Below, piece after piece: positions 14,975 to 24,614 of a stretch of 46,504 nt of DNA. Location of the stretch: the NCBI GenBank assembly GCA_028687545.1, contig JAQTZZ010000032.1:1-46504 (forward strand), in the 5' to 3' direction. This DNA is from Candidatus Wallbacteria bacterium (lineage in GTDB: Bacteria; Muiribacteriota; JAQTZZ01). How positions within the stretch are numbered: position 1 is the first letter of the stretch; each line of letters starts with the position of its first letter. Both the position numbers and the translations under genes were made by a program. The notes beneath the pieces were generated by a model. The model was not told the DNA's origin. It made no database searches and saw nothing but the letters and a program-made list of their open reading frames with translations.

Positions 14975-16465
14975 TTATTCATCCTCCTTGACGGTATACT
15001 TCACAAGCAGGCACATCAGGCAGAACAGCACCACCATGATCCCTCTTGACAGCAGGATATGCGGCGAGCTGGCCTTGAGCACATCAGGCAGATTTATGAA
15101 GATGAAGCTCAGCAGGATCGCACCGATGTAGACTGGAGCAATGTACTGGATGATGTAGCGATAAATTTTTGGAACCCGGATTTTCCCAGCCCTGTTGATC
15201 TCGTCAAAGCCTTTCTGCCCTCCGATCACCCAGCCATAAATTATCAGTTCTATGAATGCCAGTACCACCAGCAGGAAGGTCCCGCCCCAGAAGTCCATTT
15301 CGTCCATGAAACCCTTATCAAACCAGAGGATCACTGGCAGGCAGTAGACGATCGAGGACAGGCCGAAAACTGCCACTGCTTTTCCCTTGCTGAGATTGAG
15401 GCGTTTCTGGATAAAGGCGAACATCGGCTGTGCAAGGGAAACCGAGGATGTGATGGCTGCCAGGAATAAAAGCACGAACCAGATGAAACCGAAGAATTTG
15501 CACCAGCCATAGCCGAACTGCTGAAAAATCAGGGGCAGGGTGTTGAAACCTAGGCTGACAGTGCCTTTCTGGGCGATCTCTGCAGTCATTGCTGCGCCGA
15601 AAAATACCACAGCGGCCGGGATGGCGATCGTGCCGCCCATGATCACTTCAGCGAATTCGTTGAGAAAACTGCTGGTCAGGCCGGATAAGGCGATATCGTC
15701 GTTCTTCTTGAGATAGGATGCGTAAGTCTGGATGATGCCTGAACCTACTGACAGAGTGAAGAAAATCTGGCCTGCCGCAGCCAGCCAGACTTTGGGGTTT
15801 GAAAGGACTTCGAAACGCGGATTCCAGAGGAATCCCATGCCCAGGGAAATGTTGGGCAGGGAAAAGATCTTGAACATCATCACAAAGCCAAGCACGAACA
15901 GGACAGGCATTGCGAAATTGCAGAGCTTCTCAATCCCGCCCGTGATTCCTCCATAGAGAAAGTAGAGGTTGAGCGCCATTGTGATCAGAAAAAAGGTGAT
16001 GGCTACGAAAAAACCGGAAAACCATTCTCCGCCCTGTATGCCCAGGTAATTCCCGAAGAAATTGCCGATCTGGCTCTGCGGGACTGTGAAATATTTTCCG
16101 CTCGCTGAAAACACGGCGTAACCGAGGCACCAGGACTCGATGTAAGTATAGTAGACGAAAATTACATAGGGGATGAAGAGGCCGAGAACCCCCAGGTATT
16201 TGTAAAACGGTTTTTTCAGCAGGCTCTGGAAGATCTCTGGCAGAGTATGCTGATCATGCTCTGCTCCCATTCTGCCGAAGGACCATTCCACCCACATCAG
16301 TGGTATGCCTAAAAGCAACAGCGCAATGAAATACGGGATCATGAAGGCTCCGCCCCCGTTCTGGGCAGCCTGCTGCGGGAATCGCAGGAAGTTTCCCAGT
16401 CCAACCGCGCTCCCGGCCACAGCCAGAATTACCCCCGCTTTGCTGGTCCAGTTCTCCTTTTTCAC
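14975..16465 (-). CDS. Sodium:neurotransmitter symporter family (NSS) transporter, MetP-like
   Basis: This 496-residue membrane protein imports an amino acid with Na+. The N-terminal NWTSKAGVILAVAGSAVGLGN stretch contains the unwound first helix of the LeuT fold that binds Na+ and substrate; about 11-12 further TM segments follow. The start is GTG with a strong AGGAGGAG, 11 bp after recR. The small MetS-like subunit gene follows at once, so the pair is probably a MetPS-type system for methionine, alanine or a related substrate. The exact substrate is not readable from sequence. Confidence 0.9.
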   Translation of the reverse strand: MKKENWTSKAGVILAVAGSAVGLGNFLRFPQQAAQNGGGAFMIPYFIALLLLGIPLMWVEWSFGRMGAEHDQHTLPEIFQSLLKKPFYKYLGVLGLFIPYVIFVYYTYIESWCLGYAVFSASGKYFTVPQSQIGNFFGNYLGIQGGEWFSGFFVAITFFLITMALNLYFLYGGITGGIEKLCNFAMPVLFVLGFVMMFKIFSLPNISLGMGFLWNPRFEVLSNPKVWLAAAGQIFFTLSVGSGIIQTYASYLKKNDDIALSGLTSSFLNEFAEVIMGGTIAIPAAVVFFGAAMTAEIAQKGTVSLGFNTLPLIFQQFGYGWCKFFGFIWFVLLFLAAITSSVSLAQPMFAFIQKRLNLSKGKAVAVFGLSSIVYCLPVILWFDKGFMDEMDFWGGTFLLVVLAFIELIIYGWVIGGQKGFDEINRAGKIRVPKIYRYIIQYIAPVYIGAILLSFIFINLPDVLKASSPHILLSRGIMVVLFCLMCLLVKYTVKEDE

Positions 16466-16476
16466 TTTTACTCCTC

Positions 16477-17082
16477 CTAGATCGTTTTTCTGTTATTAAG
16501 AGCTTCTGACAATGTCCGGGTGTCACAATATTCAAGATTCGCTCCAACCGGAAGTCCGAAAGCCAGTCTGGATACTATTAAATCAGACGATTCCTTCTTG
16601 AGCAACCCGGTCAGGAAATGCATGGTCACTTCTCCTTCGGTCTCAGGGTTGAGAGCCAGAATCACTTCTTTGGTGCCGTGCCTGGTCCTCTCTGTCAGAG
16701 TATTGAGATGGAGTTTTTCTATGCCGATGCCCCTGAGTGGAGCGATCACTCCTCCAAGTATGTGGTACAGGCCCTGATAGTTTCCGGTTTTCTCAATCCC
16801 CAGGATGTCGCTGAACTGTTCCACAACGCAGAGGAGGCTTTTGTCGCGCGAGTCATTATGGCAGAATGGGCAGAGAGAATCAGAGAGAAAAAAATGACAT
16901 TGTCCGCAGTAGCGGATTGTTCCGTCGATTCCAGATAAAAGACCTGCGAATTTCTGCAGTTCACCTGCAGGAAGTTTGAGCAGATGCACCAGGATCTTCT
17001 GAGCGCTGCGGGAACCCACCCCAGGGAAGTTTCCGATGAATTCCTGCAGCAGCATGAGATTTTTGGGAAGCCTGATTTCCAT
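16477..17082 (-). CDS. recR: RecR recombination mediator
   Basis: RecR works with RecF/RecO to load RecA at gaps. The 201-residue protein shows the helix-hairpin-helix GNFPGVGSRSAQK near the N-terminus, the four-Cys zinc site (CGQC ... CPFC) near residues 58-72, and a Toprim domain with the usual GGVIAPLRGIG segment. It begins 3 bp after ybaB ends, the standard dnaX-ybaB-recR order. The symporter genes follow on the same strand. Confidence 0.97.
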   Translation of the reverse strand: MEIRLPKNLMLLQEFIGNFPGVGSRSAQKILVHLLKLPAGELQKFAGLLSGIDGTIRYCGQCHFFLSDSLCPFCHNDSRDKSLLCVVEQFSDILGIEKTGNYQGLYHILGGVIAPLRGIGIEKLHLNTLTERTRHGTKEVILALNPETEGEVTMHFLTGLLKKESSDLIVSRLAFGLPVGANLEYCDTRTLSEALNNRKTI

Positions 17083-17085
17083 GGC

Positions 17086-17421
17086 TCAGAAAAGGCCGGG
17101 AATGGGCAGTCCGCCGGAAATCTTGGACATCTCGTCCTTGGAAAGTTCCTCGACCTTGTTGTGGGCGTCATTGTAAGCGGCCAGGATCAGATCCTGCAGC
17201 ATCTCCGGGTCCTCAGGATCGATCGCATCCGGTGCGATTGAGATTCCAATCAGCACGCCTTTGCCGTTAAGCTTGACTTTTACGGTCTCTCCGCCGCTTG
17301 TGCCTTCGATTTCCTTGTTTTCCAGCTCTTCCTGCATTTCCAGCATTTTTTTCTGCATTTTCTGGGCTTCCTTCATCAGGTTACCCATCTGTCCACCGCC
17401 GAAAAAAGGTCCTTTGGACAT
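17086..17421 (-). CDS. ybaB: YbaB/EbfC nucleoid-associated protein
   Basis: YbaB/EbfC proteins are small DNA-binding dimers encoded between dnaX and recR. The 111-residue protein has the long N-terminal coiled coil (MKEAQKMQKKMLEMQEEL region) followed by the beta segment with VKVKLNGKG and the C-terminal helix (LILAAYNDAHNKVEEL). The ATG has an AGGAG six bases ahead. The gap to dnaX holds repeats rather than a clear promoter. Confidence 0.95.
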   Translation of the reverse strand: MSKGPFFGGGQMGNLMKEAQKMQKKMLEMQEELENKEIEGTSGGETVKVKLNGKGVLIGISIAPDAIDPEDPEMLQDLILAAYNDAHNKVEELSKDEMSKISGGLPIPGLF

Positions 17422-17458
17422 AAATCACTCCTGCATAAAATTCTTACAAAACATTAAG

Positions 17459-17578
17459 AGGTTTGTAAGTTGGTAAGTTGGTAAGTTAGTAAGTTAATAA
17501 ATTTTATACCGGGGGAGGTTTAAAAAACAAATCTTCTTCGAACTTATAAACTTAAAATCATTTGAACTTATAAACCTG
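17459..17578. repeat. Octamer tandem repeats between dnaX and ybaB
   Basis: Four consecutive copies of GTAAGTTG/A lie at 17465-17496. The block is bracketed by an inverted pair: AGGTTTGTAAGTT (17459-17471) and AACTTATAAACCT (17566-17578), 12 of 13 matching. A direct repeat GAACTTATAAAC also occurs twice (17540-17551, 17564-17575). The same octamer style is found at 24528-24591, so this looks like a dispersed intergenic repeat of this genome. No gene is visible. Confidence 0.6.
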
Positions 17579-17595
17579 TTGCAGTAGCGGATGTT

Positions 17596-19053
17596 CTAAT
17601 TGTTGATAATATCTATGATTTCAGCCCCGAACATTTCCTGAAGCTTCTTCACCTGCGGGGGGAGATTGTCAGCTCTGGAGGCAGGCTTATCGAGCGATAT
17701 GTCCAGGTCAGGCTTTTCGTTGAAGTGTTTACTAAGCACTTCCAGAATGATCTTTTTCTGGTCCTGAAGGCTTGCGAACTTGAATTCAAAAGGAGTGAAG
17801 AACGAAAGAGAAAGTTTTTCGGGCGACCAGAGTTTGACTTTGGCGTTTCTAAGGATTGCTGCGAGCCCGGGGTGAGAGTTGGACAACTGGAAAATGAGAG
17901 TGTCGATTTTTTTGTCTTCCAAAACAGACGGAGTCGGCGGTGACACCGGCTGAGCAGGAGGCTTAATGATGGTGGTCTCAGAACTGCGCCTTAATGCGGG
18001 TTCAGGGGAGGCTCTCTGCTCCCTGGAATAACCCCCCTGGAAAAGAGTTTTCATAAACACAAGATCCAGCACCTGGCGGGGAAAAGGGTGCCAGCGGAGC
18101 TTTTCCAGACTCCAGATCAGATTTTCCAGCAGATAGACCAGGAGCTGGGAATCGGCTTCAGCAGAGAGGATTTTCTCTTTCAGATGGGTGATCAGTTCCT
18201 GGATCAGAAAATTGACCGATGTGCCGCCGTCCAGCACTCGATTGACCAGGTTGTCGAGGTCCGGGTAATTCTTTTTGGAAAGAAGCTCTACTATCATCTG
18301 ACAGGTCTCGGAAGGGAGCAATCCGAACAGAAGATCAAGGTCAGGGCTTGTAATCTTATCTTTAGGCAGCAGGGTAAGCTGTTCAAGCAGGCAGAGAGAG
18401 TCGCGCAAGGCACCGTCAGACAGTCTGGCGATTGTCATGAAGGCAGAAGATTCAATTTCACCGAGACCGCGTTCGCTTTTTTCCAGCAGCCAGATTTTTT
18501 CGAGGTGACCGGCGATCTCCGGCAGGCTCGCTCTTCTGAAATTGTGGCGCTGACACCTGGAAATGATCGTAGGGAGAAGCTTTTCCGGTTCAGTGGTGGC
18601 CAGAATGAAGATTGTATGACTGGGGGGCTCTTCCAGCATCTTGAGAAAGGCATTGAAAGCCTCCCTGGTCAACATGTGGGCTTCGTCGATAATGTACACC
18701 TTGTACTTTCCGCACTGGGGGGCGAAGATCACTTTTTCCCTCAAGTCCCTGATGTCTTCCACCTTGCGGTTGCTGGCCGCGTCGATTTCGAACAAATCCA
18801 CGAAAGTACCCTGTTCGATCGAACGACAGTTGGAGCATGATAGACAGGGTTCAAAATCGATGGGAGACAGGCAATTGATGGCTTTGGTGAGTATCCTGGC
18901 TGTGGAGGTTTTTCCGCTGCCCCTTGGGCCGCAGAAAAGATAGGCATGGGTGAGCTTTCCCGTTTTCAGCGAGTTTTTCAGGACGCCTGTTACGTGGTTC
19001 TGCCCGACAAGTTCGGAAAATTTCCGTGGCCTGTATTTCTGATAAAGACTCAT
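17596..19053 (-). CDS. dnaX: DNA polymerase III subunit gamma/tau
   Basis: DnaX is the clamp-loader ATPase that opens and loads the sliding clamp. The chosen start gives the family N-terminus MSLYQKYRPRKFSELVGQ; the frame is open 25 codons further, but those residues are unrelated. Visible motifs are Walker A GPRGSGKTS, the four-Cys zinc module (CLSCSNC), DEAH Walker B and the SRC sensor. The length of 485 residues is a short tau with a variable Pro-rich linker followed by a C-terminal domain. I looked for an in-phase slippery heptamer for gamma production and found none. It is divergent from the MshEN gene. Confidence 0.95.
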   Translation of the reverse strand: MSLYQKYRPRKFSELVGQNHVTGVLKNSLKTGKLTHAYLFCGPRGSGKTSTARILTKAINCLSPIDFEPCLSCSNCRSIEQGTFVDLFEIDAASNRKVEDIRDLREKVIFAPQCGKYKVYIIDEAHMLTREAFNAFLKMLEEPPSHTIFILATTEPEKLLPTIISRCQRHNFRRASLPEIAGHLEKIWLLEKSERGLGEIESSAFMTIARLSDGALRDSLCLLEQLTLLPKDKITSPDLDLLFGLLPSETCQMIVELLSKKNYPDLDNLVNRVLDGGTSVNFLIQELITHLKEKILSAEADSQLLVYLLENLIWSLEKLRWHPFPRQVLDLVFMKTLFQGGYSREQRASPEPALRRSSETTIIKPPAQPVSPPTPSVLEDKKIDTLIFQLSNSHPGLAAILRNAKVKLWSPEKLSLSFFTPFEFKFASLQDQKKIILEVLSKHFNEKPDLDISLDKPASRADNLPPQVKKLQEMFGAEIIDIINN

Positions 19054-19074
19054 AATCTGGGATTTTTCATCAAT

Positions 19075-19103
19075 TTGCCGAAATGTTGTATAACATATAT
19101 TAT
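19075..19103 (+). promoter_or_regulatory. Sigma70-type promoter for the MshEN gene
   Basis: TTGCCG (19075-19080) and TATTAT (19098-19103) are separated by 17 bp and lie about 55 bp upstream of the ATG at 19159, within the divergent dnaX intergenic region. Confidence 0.5.
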
Positions 19104-19158
19104 ATATCAAGACGGGAATCTGCAACATTTAAGATTCCGGATTCGACTTGGAGATGGA

Positions 19159-19917
19159 ATGACTGACTTCATATCTGAATTTATTCAAAAAAAGAGGCTT
19201 GGCCAGATTCTGGTGGACAAACATCTGATCACAGAGGACCAGCTGATGGAGTGCCTGCAGGCACAGGCTGAAACCAAGGAATTCATCGGGGAGCTCCTGG
19301 TGCGCAAAGGTTTCATTGACGAGGAAGTGCTGTACCAGACACTGGCCGAGCAGCTTAAAATCCGCTACCACTCTCTGGAAGAAGCTAAAAAACGCCTGGA
19401 ACAGGAGAGTATCCCTGAGGACCAGTCGGGATTGACTTCAATCTTTGCCAAACAGAACAAGATTTTCGTTCTCGATGCAACAGGAAATGAAATCGAGATT
19501 CTTACCAGCGACCCCTTGAATCTCACGCTCAGAGACCAGATAGAGATGATCACGCACCGGACCGTCAATTATTCGGTCTGCAGCCGCAGCACGGCCTCTC
19601 AGCTCTTATCCGCCACTACTCAGAAAACACGGGATGTGGGCAAACGGCTGATCGAAGAAGCCTTCAGATCTCCCTTGTATGTAGTTACCAAACTCTGCGA
19701 TGAATGCGGCGAGGAAATGATTTTCGTGCTGGCTGAGATCGCCAAGAAGCATCCGGATTCGCTGGCCCGCAGAGTGGCGATCAAAAGGATGGGCAATTTC
19801 CACAATTCTACGCTGGTATTCATTTTCCAGCAGCTGGCGAAAAACGAACCAAATCACGAGAACCGCGAAATCATCGACGCAATGCTGAAGCATTACATGA
19901 AGGGTTCCGGGGGTTAA
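19159..19917 (+). CDS. MshEN (GspE N-terminal)-domain protein
   Basis: The N-terminal part, with KKRLGQILVDKHLITEDQL and later GELLVRKGFIDEEVL, repeats the MshEN/T2SSE_N pattern (LG.LL...G.I....L) known from type II secretion and type IV pilus ATPases, where in some proteins it binds cyclic di-GMP. There is no ATPase domain: the protein is only 252 residues, and its C-terminal half has a CDECGEE motif and a helical end. It may be a stand-alone regulator. The ATG at 19159 has GGAG eight bases ahead; the frame extends upstream into dnaX antisense but without a plausible start. A diguanylate cyclase is encoded at 30227, though no direct link is shown. Confidence 0.8.
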   Translation: MTDFISEFIQKKRLGQILVDKHLITEDQLMECLQAQAETKEFIGELLVRKGFIDEEVLYQTLAEQLKIRYHSLEEAKKRLEQESIPEDQSGLTSIFAKQNKIFVLDATGNEIEILTSDPLNLTLRDQIEMITHRTVNYSVCSRSTASQLLSATTQKTRDVGKRLIEEAFRSPLYVVTKLCDECGEEMIFVLAEIAKKHPDSLARRVAIKRMGNFHNSTLVFIFQQLAKNEPNHENREIIDAMLKHYMKGSGG

Positions 19918-20003
19918 TCCCACTCCGTCCTTTTGCAGTATACAAAAGGACTCCGGGGATAAGTGTCAGTAAAAACTTCGCAGCAGCTCAGTTTTAACTG
20001 ACA
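19918..20003. repeat. Two-hairpin element between convergent genes
   Basis: The segment starts TCCCACTCCG, has a stem GTCCTTTTG/CAAAAGGAC, then CTCCGGGGATAAG, then a long stem AGTGTCAGTAAAAAC pairing with GTTTTAACTGACACT (14 of 15). It fills the whole gap between the MshEN stop and the purF stop and probably serves both as terminator. Its boundary motifs match the element at 13198-13271, including the preceding TTAATC. Confidence 0.6.
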
Positions 20004-21374
20004 CTAAAAGTACTTCCCATCAAAGCAGGCGTAACAGAAATCGTCGGGCTGGGCCAGGCAGCTTTTCAGATTTTCCAGGCTCAGGTATTTGACGCTGTCC
20101 GCTCCGACGAATTCTCTGATACCTTCCAGATCCATGTTGGCTGCCAGGAGTTTCTCTCTGTGCGGGGTGTCGATCCCATAGACACAGGAGTGCCTGATCG
20201 GTGGAGAGGCGAAACGGAGATGCACTTTTCCGCAGCCGAAGTCCCTCAGAATTTTTACGATCTGCCGGCAGGTGGTACCGCGCACCAGTGAATCGTCGAT
20301 CACTACAAGGTCATGTTTATTGACAATGGGATAAACAGGATTCAGTTTGACTTTGACTACCATTTCCCGCTGGTCCTGGAAGGGGTGGATGAAACTCCTG
20401 CCGATATAGTGGTTTCTGGTGAATCCCCGTTCATAGGTGATACCTGATTCCTGTCCGTAACCAAGGGATGCCGCTACGCCCGAGTCAGGTATGGCTATAA
20501 CGTAATCCGCTTGAAGTCCGTTGTCCTGCCTCGCCAGTGCAGCCCCCATCCGTTCCCGGGCGATATGGACATTGGTACCGAAATGATAGCTGTCAGGCCG
20601 TGAAAAATAGATCAGCTCGAACACGCACTGCTTCTTGACATTAACAGGAGGAAGAAATTCGCTTTTCAGGCCGTTTTTATCGATGATCAGAATTTCTCCA
20701 GGGGAGAGTTCGCGCACAAATTCGGCCTTGATGATGTCCAGGGCGCAGGTTTCAGAGGCCAGCACCCAGTCTTGACCCTGTTTTCCAAGCACCAGCGGAC
20801 GTACTCCATATGGATCCCGTACGCCTATCAGGCAGTCGCTGGTGAGGATGACGAGGGAGAAAGCACCTTTCAGCCTGGCCAGAGAGGATTTAAGATCTCC
20901 GATCAGGTCGTTTTCCCTGGCTCGTGCGATCAGGGTCAAAATCACTTCGCTGTCTGTAGTGGAATGGAACGTGGAGCCGCTGTTCTTCAGCTCATCCTTC
21001 AGTTCCGCCGCATTGGTGAGGTTGCCGTTATGGCCGAGGGCGATGAAATCGGTATATGATTTTCCGATCTCGGCACAGAGAGGCTGGGCATTGGCAATTT
21101 CCGAATCTCCGGCTGTTGAATAGCGCACATGACCAATCCCCATCCTGCCGTTCAAACCAGAAAGTTCAGCTGCATTAAAGGAATGAGCCACCAGTCCCAT
21201 TTTTTTACTGAGGATTAGTTTTCTGTCCCGATTCACGGCGATTCCGCAGCTTTCCTGGCCTCGGTGCTGCAGCGCGAACAGACCGTAAAAGATCAGACTG
21301 GCAATCGAAGCGTCCGGCGTCGCTGAATGATAACCGAAAACCCCGCACTCTTCGCTCATTTTGTCAAAAAGCAT
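20004..21374 (-). CDS. purF: Amidophosphoribosyltransferase (first step of purine synthesis)
   Basis: PurF makes 5-phosphoribosylamine from PRPP and glutamine. The nucleophile Cys follows a short propeptide in [14 protein letters not shown], so processing exposes Cys10, as in the Bacillus enzyme. The PRPP loop [12 protein letters not shown] and the Cys residues of a 4Fe-4S cluster (CVYGID, then C...CYAC near the end) place it in the Fe-S, oxygen-labile class. The start at 21374 has GAGG six bases ahead; ATGs at 21389 and 21359 are also possible, the last forming an ATGA overlap with the purL stop. It is the last gene of the purS-Q-L-F cluster. Confidence 0.95.
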   Translation of the reverse strand: MLFDKMSEECGVFGYHSATPDASIASLIFYGLFALQHRGQESCGIAVNRDRKLILSKKMGLVAHSFNAAELSGLNGRMGIGHVRYSTAGDSEIANAQPLCAEIGKSYTDFIALGHNGNLTNAAELKDELKNSGSTFHSTTDSEVILTLIARARENDLIGDLKSSLARLKGAFSLVILTSDCLIGVRDPYGVRPLVLGKQGQDWVLASETCALDIIKAEFVRELSPGEILIIDKNGLKSEFLPPVNVKKQCVFELIYFSRPDSYHFGTNVHIARERMGAALARQDNGLQADYVIAIPDSGVAASLGYGQESGITYERGFTRNHYIGRSFIHPFQDQREMVVKVKLNPVYPIVNKHDLVVIDDSLVRGTTCRQIVKILRDFGCGKVHLRFASPPIRHSCVYGIDTPHREKLLAANMDLEGIREFVGADSVKYLSLENLKSCLAQPDDFCYACFDGKYF

Positions 21375-23521
21375 TTCAACCTCGGGCATTTTCTGAAATA
21401 GAGATCTTTCAATCTCCTGAAATCCCATTTTTCTCCGTTGATCGAAAACTGTTCTTTTCCCACGACTTTTCCGATCAGATTGACCGGAAAGTCAACAGAT
21501 CCGGCTGCTTTTTCGAAAGATTTACGCTTATCAGGCTTTACTATGAGTAAAGCCTTTCCAGGCAGTTCGGCATAAATATCGCAGACAGAGAAACCTTCGG
21601 GCAAGGTAATGTCCACTCCGATTTTTTTTCGCAGGGCCACAGATTCCAGCAGAGAGAAAAACAACCCGCCTTCAGCGATGTCATGCGCAGCAGTGAGCAG
21701 TCCTTTGTCATAAGACGAGAGAATGAATTTCTGCAGATTCTGGATTTTTTCCAGATCCACCTGGAAATCAGGATCCGGTTGTGGAAAGCATTTCAGAAAA
21801 GCGGAACCTGCCAGTGACGAACTTTCACCGGCAAGATAAAGGTAACCCTCTTGTATCACAGGCAGGACACTGCAGTCATTGATCAGACCGGCCAGGCCGA
21901 AAACCGGGGTCGGATAGATGGAGTTTTCTGAATAGTCGTTATAAAAACTCACATTGCCGCCAGTTACGGGGATTTTGAAAAAATTGCAGGTGTCCCGCAT
22001 ACCTCTGATGACTTCCGCGAATTCCCACATGATTTCAGGCTTCTCTGGAGAGCCGAAGTTAAGGCAATTAGTGAGGCCAAGCGGAGATGCTCCCATGCAG
22101 GCCTGGTTGATCACAGCTTCTGAGAGGACCGCTTTGGTGCCTTCAAACGGATTCAGGTAGCATAGCCGTCCATTGCTTTCCAGATTAAGGGCCACAGCCC
22201 TTTTACCGCCTTTGAGCCTCAGCACTGACGTGTCTGCTCCAGGTCCTACTGCTGTATTTGTGCCCACCTGATAATCGTACTTGTGAAAAACATCTCCCAG
22301 GTAGCGCAGTCCGGGAGACTGTTCCAGCAGTCTTATGAAATCCGACTGAAGATTGGAGTGTTTAACAAGATTCAGGGGCTTTGCAGCACTTTTGACGCGC
22401 GGTTTCGCAGGACGCTTGTATTCCGGAGCTTCAAGCGCAGCAAGCGGAATTACTGCCGCGGATTTTCCCAGATGCTGGATCCGGACTTCCGGTTTACTGA
22501 TGATCTCACCGATCACTGCATAGTTGAGGTCCCATTTATGGAAAATTTCAGCGATTTTTTTCTCTGCACCTTTTTTTCCTACGAGCAGCATCCTCTCCTG
22601 AGACTCAGACAGCATGATTTCGTAAGCGCTCATCCTCTCCTCGCGCTGAGGAACCAGGTCCAGATCTAGTCTGATACCCACTCCGCCCCGCTGAGCCATT
22701 TCGATTGAGGACGAAGTCAGACCTGCGGCGCCCATATCCTGGATACCTACGACATAATCCGTCTGGAACAGTTCCAGGCAGGCCTCCAGCAGCAATTTTT
22801 CACTGAACGGATCTCCTACCTGCACTGCCGGCCTGTCTGAGTCCGACTGGTCGTCGAGCTGGTCCGAAGCAAAGGTGGCACCATGGATACCGTCCCTGCC
22901 GGTCTTGCTGCCCACATAGATCACCGGGTTTCCTACTCCGGATGCAACACCGCGCCTGATGCCGTCCGAAGCAACCAGACCGGCGGTCATCACGTTTACA
23001 AGCGGATTCCGGGAATAGCAGTCATCAAATTTGGTTTCTCCACCTACTGTCGGGATACCGATGCAGTTGCCATACCAGGAGATACCAGCGACCACCCGCT
23101 CAAACAGATAGCTGTTTTTCTTGGATTTATCCGGATTGCCGAAATGGATCGAATCAAGCAGTGCGATCGGTCGGGCACCCATGGTGAAAATGTCTCGCAG
23201 GATACCACCGACACCTGTGGCAGCTCCCTGAAATGGTTCCACATATGAAGGGTGATTGTGCGACTCGATCTTGAAAGCCAGGGCTTCGCCCTTGCCGAGA
23301 TCGACGATCCCGGCATTCTCACCCGGCCCCTGCAGCACATGTTCGCCTTTGGTAGGCAGGGTTTTCAAATAGATTTTCGAACTTTTGTATGAACAGTGTT
23401 CTGACCAGAGCACTGAAAAAATTCCCAGTTCGACGAAATTTGGCTCCCTCTTCATGCGTCTGCAGATTTCTTTATATTCATCCTGTTTGAGGTTCAACTT
23501 GGCCAGCTCGGCTTGGTTCAT
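21356..23521 (-). CDS. purL: Phosphoribosylformylglycinamidine synthase subunit PurL
   Basis: PurL is the ATP-dependent synthetase subunit that converts FGAR to FGAM using ammonia from PurQ. The 721-residue size is the small form that needs separate PurS and PurQ. Recognisable segments are the N-terminal [20 protein letters not shown] and the two-fold repeated AIRS-type domains with GVGGILRD. Its ATG overlaps the purQ stop by 4 bp, and its ribosome site AGGAGG lies in the last codons of purQ. The end overlaps the purF start region. Confidence 0.97.
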   Translation of the reverse strand: MNQAELAKLNLKQDEYKEICRRMKREPNFVELGIFSVLWSEHCSYKSSKIYLKTLPTKGEHVLQGPGENAGIVDLGKGEALAFKIESHNHPSYVEPFQGAATGVGGILRDIFTMGARPIALLDSIHFGNPDKSKKNSYLFERVVAGISWYGNCIGIPTVGGETKFDDCYSRNPLVNVMTAGLVASDGIRRGVASGVGNPVIYVGSKTGRDGIHGATFASDQLDDQSDSDRPAVQVGDPFSEKLLLEACLELFQTDYVVGIQDMGAAGLTSSSIEMAQRGGVGIRLDLDLVPQREERMSAYEIMLSESQERMLLVGKKGAEKKIAEIFHKWDLNYAVIGEIISKPEVRIQHLGKSAAVIPLAALEAPEYKRPAKPRVKSAAKPLNLVKHSNLQSDFIRLLEQSPGLRYLGDVFHKYDYQVGTNTAVGPGADTSVLRLKGGKRAVALNLESNGRLCYLNPFEGTKAVLSEAVINQACMGASPLGLTNCLNFGSPEKPEIMWEFAEVIRGMRDTCNFFKIPVTGGNVSFYNDYSENSIYPTPVFGLAGLINDCSVLPVIQEGYLYLAGESSSLAGSAFLKCFPQPDPDFQVDLEKIQNLQKFILSSYDKGLLTAAHDIAEGGLFFSLLESVALRKKIGVDITLPEGFSVCDIYAELPGKALLIVKPDKRKSFEKAAGSVDFPVNLIGKVVGKEQFSINGEKWDFRRLKDLYFRKCPRLKCFLTK

Positions 23522-24219
23522 TTTTTCCTACCTCCTTTTTTCAGGGACGCAAAGAGGGACCTGAAAATCATGCTGCCGTCAGATCCGCCTAAAATCTGCT
23601 CTATCGCGCGTTCCGGATGCGGCATCATGCCCAGGATGTTTTTTTCACGATTCATGACTCCGGCGATATCGGAGATGGAGCCGTTTGGATTGAAACGCCT
23701 GCTTTTTTTTCCTTCCGGAGTGGCGTAACTGAAGGCGATCTGATTGTTTTTCGTAAGCCCTGGAAAATCTTTCTTCTCAATAAAATAATTCCCCTCGTAA
23801 TGGGCGATGGGGAGTTTGAGGGTTCCCTTCACTCCGGATGTAAACGGGGTTTCGGAATTCTCACAGGTCAGAAATACATCATGGCAATGGAATTGAAGCG
23901 ATGTATTGATCTGCAGCACTCCAGGGAGCAACCCGGATTCAGTGAGAATCTGGAAACCGTTGCAGATACCCAGCACCAGCCCTCCGCCTGCACTGAATTT
24001 CCGCACAGCCTTCATCACAGGCGAATGGCAGGCGATGGCACCGGTCCTCAGGTAATCGCCGAAAGAGAAGCCGCCGGGTAGAACGGCCAGTACCGTCCTG
24101 TCCTCCATTTTTTCGCTCCTGTGCCAGAGATAATATGGCTCGAAACCCATCTGTTCCAAGGCATAATAAGTGTCGCGCTCGCAGTTGGAACCTGGGAACA
24201 GGATGACAGCAGCTTTCAT
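23518..24219 (-). CDS. purQ: Phosphoribosylformylglycinamidine synthase subunit PurQ (glutaminase)
   Basis: PurQ is a class I glutamine amidotransferase that passes ammonia to PurL. The nucleophile elbow [10 protein letters not shown] and the His-Glu pair in MMPHPERA are present, as is the N-terminal FPGSNCERD. At 233 residues it is of normal length. It overlaps purS by 4 bp at its start (ATGA) and purL by 4 bp at its end, so the three subunits are translationally coupled. Confidence 0.97.
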   Translation of the reverse strand: MKAAVILFPGSNCERDTYYALEQMGFEPYYLWHRSEKMEDRTVLAVLPGGFSFGDYLRTGAIACHSPVMKAVRKFSAGGGLVLGICNGFQILTESGLLPGVLQINTSLQFHCHDVFLTCENSETPFTSGVKGTLKLPIAHYEGNYFIEKKDFPGLTKNNQIAFSYATPEGKKSRRFNPNGSISDIAGVMNREKNILGMMPHPERAIEQILGGSDGSMIFRSLFASLKKGGRKK

Positions 24220-24464
24220 GCTTCCCTCACTTCCACTCTGTAATCCTCAATCACCGTGTTGGCCAGCAGTTCCCTGCACATCCGTTCAGCTTCTTTCTGG
24301 GCATCGTGACTGTTCTTTGCAGCAAGCGACAACCGGAAATACTTGCCTGTCCGGACTTTCTGCAGATCCGCGAAACCGAGTTGCTGCAGAGTTCGCTCGA
24401 TTACAACTCCCTGGGGATCTTGAATTGACGGCCTTAGATACACTAACACTTCAGCTTGGAACAT
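24216..24464 (-). CDS. purS: Phosphoribosylformylglycinamidine synthase subunit PurS
   Basis: PurS is the small bridging subunit of the PurLQS complex. The 82-residue protein starts MFQAEVLVYLRPSIQDPQG, the family's N-terminal strand and helix, and contains QLGF and VRTGKYF. The frame is open nine codons upstream, but this ATG gives the canonical end and has GAGG ahead of it. It is the first of four overlapping genes; the gap to purB carries repeats. Confidence 0.95.
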   Translation of the reverse strand: MFQAEVLVYLRPSIQDPQGVVIERTLQQLGFADLQKVRTGKYFRLSLAAKNSHDAQKEAERMCRELLANTVIEDYRVEVREA

Positions 24465-24524
24465 GGGGTTAATCCTCACTTTCGAAAACATCTGAAAACT
24501 AACATTCGCAAAGAAGTCAGCAGG

Positions 24525-24591
24525 TTAGTATGTTTGTATGTTGGGAATCGGAAATAAACGTTAACCTACTAACATACCAACTTACCAACAT
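24525..24591. repeat. Octamer repeats on both strands between purB and purS
   Basis: Two copies of GTATGTTT/G (24528-24543) are followed by inverted units AACATAC, CAACTTAC and CAACAT (24570-24591), giving a loose long hairpin. The octamer matches the GTAAGTTG units at 17465-17496. It lies at a gene boundary on the minus strand and could end or modulate transcription. Confidence 0.55.
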
Positions 24592-24614
24592 CTTGCATTC
24601 TTGGACTCGAATCA

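Noticed and set aside
18470-18490. Possible dnaX frameshift signal (A-rich heptamer AAAAAAG on the minus strand)
   Set aside because: The codon phase is wrong (GAA AAA AGC), so it is not an A AAA AAG site in the zero frame, and it lies within the ATPase region.
18088-18840. 250-codon + strand frame antisense to dnaX
   Set aside because: Opposite the conserved ATPase domain of DnaX, with no ribosome site or family resemblance.
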